Assembly (NCBI GenBank): GCA_022451045.1
Contig: JAKUOW010000016.1
Location: 1-41,073, forward strand
Source of the DNA: Pirellulales bacterium
GTDB taxonomy: Bacteria > Planctomycetota > Planctomycetia > Pirellulales > Pirellulaceae
Direction of reading: 5' to 3'
Length of the DNA stretch: 41,073 nucleotides
Numbering within the stretch: position 1 is the stretch's first letter; each line of letters begins with the position of its first letter. A model generated the notes under the pieces. That model was not told where the DNA came from. It saw only the letters and a list, made by a program, of their open reading frames with translations, and did not search any database. Of this stretch, positions 19,100 to 26,348 are shown in pieces. A program made the position numbers and the translations under genes.

Positions 19100-19138
19100 T
19101 TGGGCTTAGAATACTTGAAAACAAATCCCAATCTAAGC
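19100..19138 (+). promoter_or_regulatory. Two mutually exclusive stems ahead of the rhodanese gene
   Basis: GCTTAGA (19104-19110) pairs perfectly with TCTAAGC (19132-19138), while TTGGG (19100-19104) pairs with CCCAA (19127-19131). The two helices share G19104 and cannot both form completely. They lie within 60 bases of the rhodanese start. They could be chance or a small regulatory leader. Confidence 0.25.
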
Positions 19139-19160
19139 TCAAAAGGAGCGAATAGACAGT

Positions 19161-19490
19161 ATGGATATTGAAATCGAAGTGGATGCAGTTAAGCAATTGA
19201 TTGATGACGATGCGGATTTCGTGCTTCTAGATTGTCGAGAACAGGAAGAATGGGATTTAGTACATATCGATGGCGCTTTATTGATCCCGATGAGCGAAAT
19301 TCAACAACGCGTTGGAGAGTTAACTAAGCATAAAGATGTACACATAGTTGTGCAGTGCCACCACGGTGGCCGTAGTTTACAAGTGGCACATTGGCTAAGA
19401 AACCAGGGATTTGATCAATCTCAAAGCATGCGTGGTGGAATTGATGTGTGGTCACAGGAAATTGATAGTTCTTTACCTCGATATCAATGA
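19161..19490 (+). CDS. Single-domain rhodanese
   Basis: A 109-residue single-domain rhodanese (sulfurtransferase), probably cytoplasmic since no signal is present. The active-site loop is C-H-H-G-G-R-S with the persulfide Cys at residue 66. The domain also has the D-C-R-E-Q-E-E-W motif near 29-36 and the closing M-R-G-G-I-D-V-W. It resembles GlpE/PspE-like proteins that move sulfane sulfur. An AAAGGAG site lies about 12 bases before the ATG, rather far. It stands alone and is divergent from cca. The sulfur donor and acceptor are unknown. Confidence 0.92.
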   Translation: MDIEIEVDAVKQLIDDDADFVLLDCREQEEWDLVHIDGALLIPMSEIQQRVGELTKHKDVHIVVQCHHGGRSLQVAHWLRNQGFDQSQSMRGGIDVWSQEIDSSLPRYQ

Positions 19491-19632
19491 ATCAACATGA
19501 ATTAGTCGAAACAATTCAACGTGCCAGTTGTTACATAAAAATTATCTACCACGAAAAACCATTCACATCAGTAGCCACTGGTACAGTCGATCCCATCTTA
19601 CATAGATTCTCTCCCAATTGATTTGACATCGT

Positions 19633-19815
19633 ATGACCGGACAACAGAAATATATAGTTAGCTTTAGAGTCGGCAAGATCACGTTCGGTCAGTACATCCA
19701 GGCAGACAGCATGCAGGATGCGAAAAAAATTGCCGTTAGCACTTGGGGTGACCGATTCTACGATGATGAACGTAACAGTCACACGATAACTGTGAGTAAA
19801 GTGGCAGGCGGTTAG
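19633..19815 (+). CDS. Small hypothetical protein
   Basis: A possible 60-residue protein. The sequence reads like a short alpha-beta fold, with two strands (Y-I-V-S-F-R-V, I-T-F-G-Q-Y-I-Q-A), a helix D-S-M-Q-D-A-K-K-I-A and a final strand. The A-D-S-x-x-x-A-K-K-I-A pattern looks protein-like rather than random. No clear ribosome site precedes it, and no named family is recognised. It lies downstream of rhodanese in a sparsely coding gap. Confidence 0.5.
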   Translation: MTGQQKYIVSFRVGKITFGQYIQADSMQDAKKIAVSTWGDRFYDDERNSHTITVSKVAGG

Positions 19816-19859
19816 TAATCGCGATGTCTCATGAATTGAGTGGCTTGTCGCTTCAAAGG

Positions 19860-20171
19860 TTAGTTTTTCTCGAATACGGCAGATGGTACTTCGACCACGC
19901 CGAGCTTAATCGTCTCGTTGGGTACGATATTCACCTTTAAGCAACCGCCTGTCCATTCAATGGCGACCCCATTTATCTTGACGCTCGAAATATAGCCAGC
20001 GGACGCCTGCCAGAAATGTATCTGATGCTTACCTGTAGGCACGTGACGCCAGCGAAGGTTAGAGCCAATGAGATTGCCAAAGTCCCGAGACTTGGTACAT
20101 GCACATGTCGATGGTCTTGTGTGCCATGGTAGTTGTACGTGCAATCGAGTGATGATTGCTTCGCTTGCCAT
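19860..20171 (-). pseudogene. Decayed 3' fragment of a cupredoxin/methylamine-utilization-like protein
   Basis: Only the last 60-65 residues look like real protein: V-P-T-G-K-H-Q-I-H-F-W-Q, then G-Y-I-S-S-V and L-G-V-V-E-V-P-S-A-V-F-E. From memory this resembles the C-terminal end of planctomycete secreted carboxypeptidase-regulatory/cupredoxin-like proteins, where a P-x-G-x-h-x-x-Q-x-W-H-E pattern occurs. The upstream part is not recognisable and there is no signal peptide or copper-site region, so this looks like the remains of a longer gene. A short functional ORF cannot be excluded. It ends about 30 bases from the start of the epimerase coordinates. Confidence 0.4.
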
Positions 20172-20201
20172 TCCTGACTGCCATCTCAGAGCATCAAGTG
20201 C

Positions 20202-21197
20202 TTAACCGCCCGGTCGATATTCCGGATCGAGTATTCCAGCCAAATGCATTTCTCTGAATTTCATGATCGAGTACCGAACACCTTCTGACATTTCTGTTAG
20301 AGGCATTTTTGGAAATGAGGCAACGCTTTCCCCATCGTCAAGGTCGTTTGCAAATGGCATGGATTGAGCATCATCCGCGATGGAAATGTCAGGTTCGGAG
20401 ATACCAAGCTCACCTGCAGCAGTTTTAGCAAGCTCGATATACTCGCTCGTATGAATCGTCCGGCCTCGTAAATTGAAAACCCCATAGCCCGCGAATGGAG
20501 AGATTCCAGCCTCAGCGAATCCGGCGCCAACATCTCCAACAAAATGGAAGTGTTCACGACCTTGGTAAGGCATTTGAAACGGCTGTTCCGCAGCGACGCA
20601 CTTCAATAGAGTCGTCGGTGCAGATGTCATCCCCAAGTCGCGTCCCGGGCCATAACAAGTCGACAAACGGATGCTTACTGTTGGAATTTTAGTCTCGGCA
20701 TGAAACGCTTGCGCCATGCCTTCATTGGCCACCTTCCAGTAACCGTAGAGATTGCGTGGGGCGTATGGTACATCAGTTTCAATGGAATCGCCTGGATACA
20801 TCTCACGGTGTCCGTAAACTGCCGATGAACTTGCAAGAACAAGTCGTTGTAGGGAATCACCCAGTTCCTTTGCTGCTAACACAATGTTACGCGTACCTGT
20901 GACGTTTACCTCCATGCCCAATAACGGATTTGCCAGGCAATCTGGAGTTTGAAATGCCGCCAGATGGATGATGGTGTCGGGGTTGGTTGACGTGATTGCG
21001 TTTGAGACCTGATCGCGGTTTGTAATATCACCCTCGATGAAGTTGATTCGGTCATGGTATTCAGAGTCGATTCGGCTTAAGTCTCTATTGCGACTCATTC
21101 CGACGACGTGTTCTATACCGTGATCTATTAGGTATTGAACGGTGGCAGCTCCGATACAACCTGTTGGTCCAGTAATAAATGCCGTCTTTATGCTCAT
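20202..21197 (-). CDS. NAD-dependent epimerase/dehydratase (extended SDR)
   Basis: A 331-residue extended short-chain dehydrogenase/reductase of the nucleotide-sugar epimerase/dehydratase type. The Rossmann NAD site is T-G-P-T-G-C-I-G at residues 9-16. Asp54-Ile-type residues (E-G-D-I-T) follow the adenine strand, S-S-S-A-V-Y-G gives the catalytic Ser/Thr region, and Y-G-Y-W-K supplies the catalytic Tyr and Lys. The C-terminal half matches the substrate-binding domain with L-R-G-R near 245. It may act on a sugar nucleotide for cell-surface glycan or on another sugar; no neighbouring gene settles this. The start ATG has a modest AGAGA site. It is transcribed alone. Confidence 0.85.
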   Translation of the reverse strand: MSIKTAFITGPTGCIGAATVQYLIDHGIEHVVGMSRNRDLSRIDSEYHDRINFIEGDITNRDQVSNAITSTNPDTIIHLAAFQTPDCLANPLLGMEVNVTGTRNIVLAAKELGDSLQRLVLASSSAVYGHREMYPGDSIETDVPYAPRNLYGYWKVANEGMAQAFHAETKIPTVSIRLSTCYGPGRDLGMTSAPTTLLKCVAAEQPFQMPYQGREHFHFVGDVGAGFAEAGISPFAGYGVFNLRGRTIHTSEYIELAKTAAGELGISEPDISIADDAQSMPFANDLDDGESVASFPKMPLTEMSEGVRYSIMKFREMHLAGILDPEYRPGG

Positions 21198-21522
21198 CTG
21201 TAGCGTTCTCTAAAAGTTTTAGTCATCTGGAAGTAGACGCCATTCTACCGGATAGATTGCGCGTGTGGACTTTCCGGATTCTCAGTGGTTCCGGCGGAGA
21301 TTTGCTTCTGACGACCGCGTTAATCGATTGCGTGAGGTACCCCCAGGGTATTGGGTGTAAATTGAAAAACTGGATGTTTTCGTCATTACTTCTGCACGTC
21401 TTTTGGTGTTTAATCGAATTAGATCCATAATATCGATACAAATACATGTATGGATGCATTTCTGTCCGATAAGCCTACTGATGCACCGGATACAATTTTT
21501 AGAGGAATCGTAGAGAAGTTAG
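21198..21522. other. Divergent intergenic region before the DUF3179 gene
   Basis: About 325 bases between the epimerase (minus) and the DUF3179 lipoprotein (plus). I see no convincing gene, tRNA or strong hairpin. A 56-codon ORF starts at 21450 but runs out of frame into the lipoprotein gene and is rejected. Confidence 0.4.
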
Positions 21523-22479
21523 ATGTGCACCCTGAGTTTTTGGAAACTGTTAGCCCTCTTTGTTGTTCTTATAACCGGTTGTGGCGATTCAGACGGTGTA
21601 AATTGGCCAGACCAAAATGATCTCTATCCTGTTATTGAAAACCCAATCACCACGGAAATTGTGGATGTTTCTAACTCTATTTTTGACGACGAATTAGTAT
21701 TAGGCGTTGTTATTGATGGAAAGTCGCGTGCTTATCCAATTAACATGCTGACCGGGCCAACACGAGAGATCATAAATGACGAGTTGAGTGATGTTGCAAT
21801 CGCTGCGACGTGGTGACACCTCTGTCATAACGGTATCGTGTATATCCGTGAAATTGATGGAAAGCAGCTGACATTTGCTGTTTCACCTCTCTTGTATAAC
21901 GAGAGTTTAGTAATGGTAGATTCCGAGACGAATACCTTTTGGAGTCACTTGCTGGGTAAAGCCATGCGCGGCCCATTGGAGGGTCAGGAACTAAAGATGA
22001 TCAATTCGGTTGTTTGTGATTGGAAGTCATGGAAAGCAGACCATCCTGACACAACGGTGTTGGATATGGTTCCGACAATCGCATCACTTAAGGATGACTA
22101 TTATGCTGATGCATCAGAATACATTATTGGCATGACAGCTGACGGAAAATCTCGAGCATGGCAATTAGACCATCTGAAAAAATCAACAATCATCAACGAT
22201 GAATTCAATGGTTCGGTAGTCATCTGCCATGATCAGAACGGTTTAGGTACGCAAGTGTTTAGTTCGATGATTGATGGTAAATCACTAACCTTTATTATCA
22301 AAAAAGATCAGATGCGAGATCTGGAGACCGACAGTACATGGAACATGCGAACCGGTAAAGCTATTGACGGTGCACTAACAGGCCGTTTGCTAAAACCACG
22401 GGATTCAAAGATCTCATTAAAGAAAGCCTGGGATGTTTTCTATCCAGAAAGTAGTTATTGGTTTCCTGTAGAAGACTGA
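21523..22479 (+). CDS. DUF3179 lipoprotein, candidate selenoprotein (in-frame TGA at residue 98)
   Basis: The track lists two ORFs, 21523-21816 and 21838-22479, but they share one frame with a single TGA between them (21814-21816). Read through, they make a 318-residue protein. Residues 1-20 are a lipoprotein signal with lipobox I-T-G-C. A DUF3179 unit follows (V-V-I-D-G-K-S-R-A-Y-P-I-N, then I-N-D-E-L) and a second related half after residue 200 (M-T-A-D-G-K-S-R-A-W-Q-L, I-I-N-D-E-F). In the family I know, this point reads T-W/Y-C-P-L-C. Here it reads T-W-[TGA]-H-L-C, so TGA replaces the first Cys and gives U98-x-x-C101. The coding sequence after TGA is fully conserved in style, against old decay. 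Function of DUF3179 is unknown; a redox role is inferred. It converges on dinB with only five bases between stops. Confidence 0.75.
21814..21849 (+). promoter_or_regulatory. Candidate bacterial SECIS element
   Basis: Two consecutive hairpins follow and include the TGA. TGACA-cctc-TGTCA (21814-21827) contains the codon itself. Then ACGGTAT-cgtgt-ATA-(T)-CCGT (21830-21849) is a seven-pair stem with a bulged T and a five-base loop that begins 20 bases after TGA. Bacterial SECIS loops lie at about this distance in the coding sequence and carry a G near the start of the loop, as here. The folding was done by eye only, and the bulge is on the opposite strand to the E. coli fdhF one. Confidence 0.45.
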
Positions 22480-22484
22480 GTAAC

Positions 22485-23648
22485 TCACTGATTTTTCTTA
22501 TCTGAAAGTCCTCGATGCAACGCACTATCCCCAAATCGGTTCTTGATTTGATCTGCTACTGAGTCAATTGACCTATTTCTTTTCTGCTCCTCTCGATCAA
22601 ACATCAATTGCTGAGACTGGCCGGTATCATCCAGATTGGAAACACCCATTCCAAGTAGTCGAAGGCAGGTTGGTCTGTCAGGAAGTTTACTGAGTAGTAA
22701 TTCTTTAGCGAATTCCCAGATGATGTCCGTCTGATCAGTCGGTTCCGATGCGGTCGCGCTGCGGGTTACCGTTTGGAAGTCATCGTAGCGAGCCTTGATG
22801 TTAATGGTTCTTGCTTTGAGACCAGCCCTTCTCAAACGACGACCAACTTGCTCGGTTTGATCTAAGAGTTTTGCGGTGAGCACATCAAGGTCAGTAACAT
22901 CACTCGCAAAGGTCGTTTCATGCGAAATCGACTTTGCTTCTCTATCTGGGATTACATCGCGGTTGTCAATTCCCTTAGCTAATCTCCAGATTTGAGCACC
23001 AGATTTCCCAAATCTATCGATGAGCAGTTGCTCGGGTAATTCTCTCAATTGCCGGATAGTACGGACCCGCAGTTTTTCAAACACAGCTAGAGTCGCTTTA
23101 CCGATCCCCCAAACTCGCTTGATCGGAAGCGGATCGAGAAACTCCTGAACTGCGTTTTCTTCAACAACACAAAATCCATCAGGCTTATCGACATCGCTTG
23201 CCAGCTTAGCGAGAAACTTATTTGGTGCTATTCCTACAGATGCAACTAAACCTACTTGCTCTTGTATATTTTGCTTAATGGATTTGCCAATCCCAGACGC
23301 CGATCCAAATAGACGGATGCTTCCACTTACATCGATAAAAGCCTCGTCTAAGGCCAGTGGTTCTACTAACGGTGAATAGTTGTGAAATACTTCTCGAATA
23401 GTTTTTGAAATCTCTCTGTAGTAACCAATGCGAGGTCTCAAAACGATGGCATGTGGACAGAGTTTAAGTGCGGTTTTGGTTGGCATGGCACTATGGACTC
23501 CGTATTCGCGCACGGCATAATTTGCAGCGGCGACCACTCCCCGCCTGTCGGCTGAGCCACCGACGATAACAGGTTTTCCCTTTAACGACGGTTCATCACG
23601 TTCTTCGATTGATGCGTAGAAGGCATCCATATCAACGTGCAGGATCAC
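22485..23648 (-). CDS. dinB: DNA polymerase IV (Y family)
   Basis: A Y-family translesion polymerase. The palm carries D-M-D-A-F-Y-A-S at residues 6-13, where Tyr11 is in the steric-gate position, and the metal-binding L-D-E-A-F-I-D-V. The helix-hairpin-helix thumb (R-V-W-G-I-G-K-A-T) and the little-finger region follow. Near the C-terminus Q-Q-L-M-F resembles a sliding-clamp motif, placed about 35 residues before the end. Length 387 residues is slightly above E. coli DinB. The start is GTG, well supported by AGGAG seven bases upstream. No LexA-type box was identified in the short upstream gap, which holds the terminator of the preceding NIPSNAP gene. Confidence 0.93.
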   Translation of the reverse strand: MILHVDMDAFYASIEERDEPSLKGKPVIVGGSADRRGVVAAANYAVREYGVHSAMPTKTALKLCPHAIVLRPRIGYYREISKTIREVFHNYSPLVEPLALDEAFIDVSGSIRLFGSASGIGKSIKQNIQEQVGLVASVGIAPNKFLAKLASDVDKPDGFCVVEENAVQEFLDPLPIKRVWGIGKATLAVFEKLRVRTIRQLRELPEQLLIDRFGKSGAQIWRLAKGIDNRDVIPDREAKSISHETTFASDVTDLDVLTAKLLDQTEQVGRRLRRAGLKARTINIKARYDDFQTVTRSATASEPTDQTDIIWEFAKELLLSKLPDRPTCLRLLGMGVSNLDDTGQSQQLMFDREEQKRNRSIDSVADQIKNRFGDSALHRGLSDKKNQ

Positions 23649-23687
23649 AATTGGTCTCCTGACTCACTCAGTCGTTCTGACTGTATC

Positions 23688-23720
23688 AAAAAAGGACCAC
23701 TCAAATTGAGTGGTCCTTTT
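23688..23720 (-). terminator. Rho-independent terminator after the NIPSNAP gene
   Basis: A 14-bp perfect stem (AAAAGGACCACTCA with TGAGTGGTCCTTTT, 23690-23703 and 23707-23720) with a three-base loop. Read on the minus strand it ends in six T residues. It lies between the NIPSNAP stop and the dinB start, so dinB must have its own promoter or depend on read-through. Confidence 0.9.
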
Positions 23721-23757
23721 GTTAATCGAAGATTCGATTTACTCACTGGATTCCCAA

Positions 23758-24504
23758 CTACTTGATTTGTGAATAGTCTGTTGACTTCATATAGATTGAA
23801 ATAGGAGGTTTCGCCAAGCGGCCGACACCGGATGCGGCAGCGGCCTTTTTCCATTCGGGATCGGCAATAAATGCCTGCCAGGATGCTTTGGCAGCATCGC
23901 GGCTTTTGTGGTGAATGATGTAGTACAAGTGATCCTTTGAAATCGGTTCATCGGTTGGGTGCCAATAAGCCAGATTTCTCATGCCGTGTTTTTCAAACAA
24001 CTTTATGGTGTGATCACGGAATCGTGCGTCAAGTTTGCCAAGCTTTCCTTCGGCGGCCTGGTAAATACGCAATTCAAAAACGCCATCATCACCTTTGTTT
24101 TTCCATCCCTTTTTAGGGGAGTAATCAGTCGATTCAAGGAAAGTGGCTTCTGGTGCCTTGGATAGCAGGGGCCCGTCTACGCGAGATTTCTTAAATACGT
24201 CTTGCCATTCCGGATCTGCTACAAAGTCCGCCCATGACTTCTTTGCGGCATCGCGACTCTTATGACTAATGACATAAATCAACGTGTTTGGGATGTCTTC
24301 GGGTACCCAGTAACCAATGTTCTTCATGCCATGCTTTTCAAAGATCCGCATTGTATGATCGCGGAAGCGTGCATTGAGATTCTCTAGTTTTCCTTCGTGC
24401 GTTGTATAGACGCGAAGTTCAAGTACATCGGCTGTAGCGTCGTCTGACATGGTGAACCCTGTTAGAAGAAAAGTAGCAAGTAACGTTCTTATGGTGAGTT
24501 GCAT
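23758..24504 (-). CDS. Secreted protein with two NIPSNAP domains
   Basis: A 248-residue exported protein with a signal peptide (about residues 1-26) and two tandem NIPSNAP-like ferredoxin folds, near 28-125 and 145-245. The two halves are clearly an internal duplication: both have E-L-R-V/I-Y, L-x-A-R-F-R-D-H-T, F-E-K-H-G-M, H-K-S-R-D-A-A-K and A-D-P-E-W. The ORF track begins at 24672, but ATG 24504 has GGAG eight bases upstream and directly precedes the signal peptide. NIPSNAP proteins have no firm enzymatic function; duplicated NIPSNAP proteins are common in planctomycetes. It is divergent from the sulfatase gene, so the two may share a regulatory region, and it is followed by a strong terminator. 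Confidence 0.85.
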   Translation of the reverse strand: MQLTIRTLLATFLLTGFTMSDDATADVLELRVYTTHEGKLENLNARFRDHTMRIFEKHGMKNIGYWVPEDIPNTLIYVISHKSRDAAKKSWADFVADPEWQDVFKKSRVDGPLLSKAPEATFLESTDYSPKKGWKNKGDDGVFELRIYQAAEGKLGKLDARFRDHTIKLFEKHGMRNLAYWHPTDEPISKDHLYYIIHHKSRDAAKASWQAFIADPEWKKAAAASGVGRLAKPPISIYMKSTDYSQIK

Positions 24505-24699
24505 TGAGTGCTCTCCGAGCTGCAAATAAATAGAATGATTGATCCTGATCTGAATTATAAACGGAATCCGTATCCTCGTGGTCTCCGTAACAACAAGTGG
24601 TTGAAGGGAATTGGTAAAGCTGTTAGCCTCGGTAGAGTTGATTTCATCACGCTGTTGAGAGACGTGAATCAAACCAGCGATCCTTATCCGGAACTCTCA

Positions 24700-26295
24700 A
24701 TGTTTGACTCTATGTGCCGTAGATTTATCGCAATTGCGATTTGCCTGTTTGCCGCTACCACGTCACTAGCAGCGGCAGAAAAACGACCCAACATAGTATT
24801 TTTTCTACTAGATGACCTCGGTTGGACAGATTTGGGTTGCTATGGCAGCGAGTTTTATGAAACTCCAAATATTGATCAATTGGCCAAAGAGAGCGTACGG
24901 TTTACGCAAGCATATGCAACTTGCCATGTCTGTTCTCCGACGCGTGCAAGCATTATGACGGGCAAATACCCTGCCAGACTGCACTTAACAGACTGGCTGA
25001 GTGGCCGACGTAACTATCCGTTTCAACAGTTGCTAAATGCGGAAATCCATCAACAACTTCCGCTGGAAGAAATAACTATTGCCGAAGCGTTAAAGTCACA
25101 CGGCTATTGTACAGCTCATATCGGTAAATGGCATTTAGGCGAAGAGCCCCACGGTCCGACGGCCCAGGGGTTCGATATCCAGATTCCGAAGTGGAACAAA
25201 GGTTGGCCCAAGGTGGGGTACTACGCACCGTTTCAGTTAGACGGCCTGAAGGACGGACCTGGTGATTACCTGACCGATCGTTTAACCGACGAAGCGCTGA
25301 ACTTCATCGAGTCGAATCAAGAGCAACCATTTTTCCTGTACATGTCTCATTACGCCGTTCACGATCCCATTCACGGCAGGCCTGATCTGGTGGAAAAATA
25401 TGAACAAAAGCTTGCAAGACTGAAGCCAAAGGCCGGCCCCCCTTTTATTCTGGAATCCAATCCGGATGATTTGCTCTCGTTATCACGACAGGAATTGAAT
25501 GAACTCGGATCAACACCCGAATTCGCAGGATTTAAGATACTTCCAAGACGCACGGTAAAGATCAAGCAGCATCAGGACAACGTCCACTTTGCAGCGATGG
25601 TTGAATCCGTTGATGAGAGCTTGAAGCGCATACGTCAGAAATTGGAGGCATTGGGTATAGATGACAACACGATAATCATCTTGTTTTCTGATAACGGTGG
25701 CATGTCGGCAGGTAATTTTGGTAATCCCAACCGTGTTGTAAGCCCAGCAGCACTCGACAAGGCATTTGCCACATCGAACCTGCCCCTACGCGGTGCAAAA
25801 GGCTTTCTATATGAAGGCGGTATTCGAGAGCCAATGATCGTGCATTGGCCAGGTCGTGGGAAGTCCGGCAGCGTATGCCGTGTGCCTGTGGTCAGCACGG
25901 ATTTTTATCCGACGATTCTCGAAATGGTCGGAGTCGATGTGATGCCAGACCAGCATAAGGATGGTGTCAGCCTTACTGGTTTAATTCAAGGTGACAAACA
26001 CCTATCACGCGATGCGATCTATTGGCACTTTCCGCATTACAGTAATCATGGGATGCAAAGCCCGGGCGGCGCAATTCGAGTCGGAGATTACAAGCTGCTA
26101 GATTATTTTGAAAACGGTAGCGTTCAGTTGTTCAACTTGAAAAAGGACATTGCCGAACAAAAGGACTTGTCGGAGAAACATCCACAACTTGCTTCGCATT
26201 TGAAAGCAAAACTCGATGCATGGAGAGTGGAAGTGAACGCCAACATGATGAAACCAAATCCACAATACGATCCAAACGCACCAATCAAGCGGTAA
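24700..26295 (+). CDS. Secreted formylglycine-dependent sulfatase
   Basis: A secreted arylsulfatase-A-like sulfatase of the type-I (S1) class that removes sulfate esters from glycans or other sulfate esters. The catalytic Cys78, to become formylglycine, lies in C-S-P-T-R-A-S-I-M-T-G-K. The metal site D-D-L-G-W near residue 38, G-K-W-H-L-G near 144 and D-N-G-G after 320 are all present. The C-terminal beta-sheet region ends with L-F-N-L-K-x-D-x-x-E. The track starts at 24508, overlapping the NIPSNAP leader. ATG 24700 (or 24712) sits just before the signal peptide C-R-R-F-I-A-I-A-I-C-L-F and is preferred. No sulfatase-maturing enzyme lies in the window. Substrate is unknown; it heads a carbohydrate-active run. 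Confidence 0.92.
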   Translation: MFDSMCRRFIAIAICLFAATTSLAAAEKRPNIVFFLLDDLGWTDLGCYGSEFYETPNIDQLAKESVRFTQAYATCHVCSPTRASIMTGKYPARLHLTDWLSGRRNYPFQQLLNAEIHQQLPLEEITIAEALKSHGYCTAHIGKWHLGEEPHGPTAQGFDIQIPKWNKGWPKVGYYAPFQLDGLKDGPGDYLTDRLTDEALNFIESNQEQPFFLYMSHYAVHDPIHGRPDLVEKYEQKLARLKPKAGPPFILESNPDDLLSLSRQELNELGSTPEFAGFKILPRRTVKIKQHQDNVHFAAMVESVDESLKRIRQKLEALGIDDNTIIILFSDNGGMSAGNFGNPNRVVSPAALDKAFATSNLPLRGAKGFLYEGGIREPMIVHWPGRGKSGSVCRVPVVSTDFYPTILEMVGVDVMPDQHKDGVSLTGLIQGDKHLSRDAIYWHFPHYSNHGMQSPGGAIRVGDYKLLDYFENGSVQLFNLKKDIAEQKDLSEKHPQLASHLKAKLDAWRVEVNANMMKPNPQYDPNAPIKR

Positions 26296-26348
26296 GCCAA
26301 TTTGGTGATAGCCCACAACGATAAGCTGCAATCGCAAGAAAGTAGATC

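Noticed and set aside
19092-19107. Sigma-54-like promoter TGGCACG...TGGGC before rhodanese
   Set aside because: The GG to GC spacing is one base off and the -12 element is poor.
21450-21620. 56-codon ORF upstream of the DUF3179 gene
   Set aside because: It runs out of frame into the lipoprotein signal peptide, has no recognisable domain and no ribosome site; chance.
21838-22479. Separate gene starting at GTG 21838, as listed in the ORF track
   Set aside because: It is in the same frame as the upstream DUF3179 ORF, has no ribosome site, and begins in the middle of the conserved domain, so it is the second part of one protein.
24508-24699. Upstream extension of the sulfatase ORF
   Set aside because: It reads antisense across the NIPSNAP leader with no ribosome site and puts 64 residues before the signal peptide.
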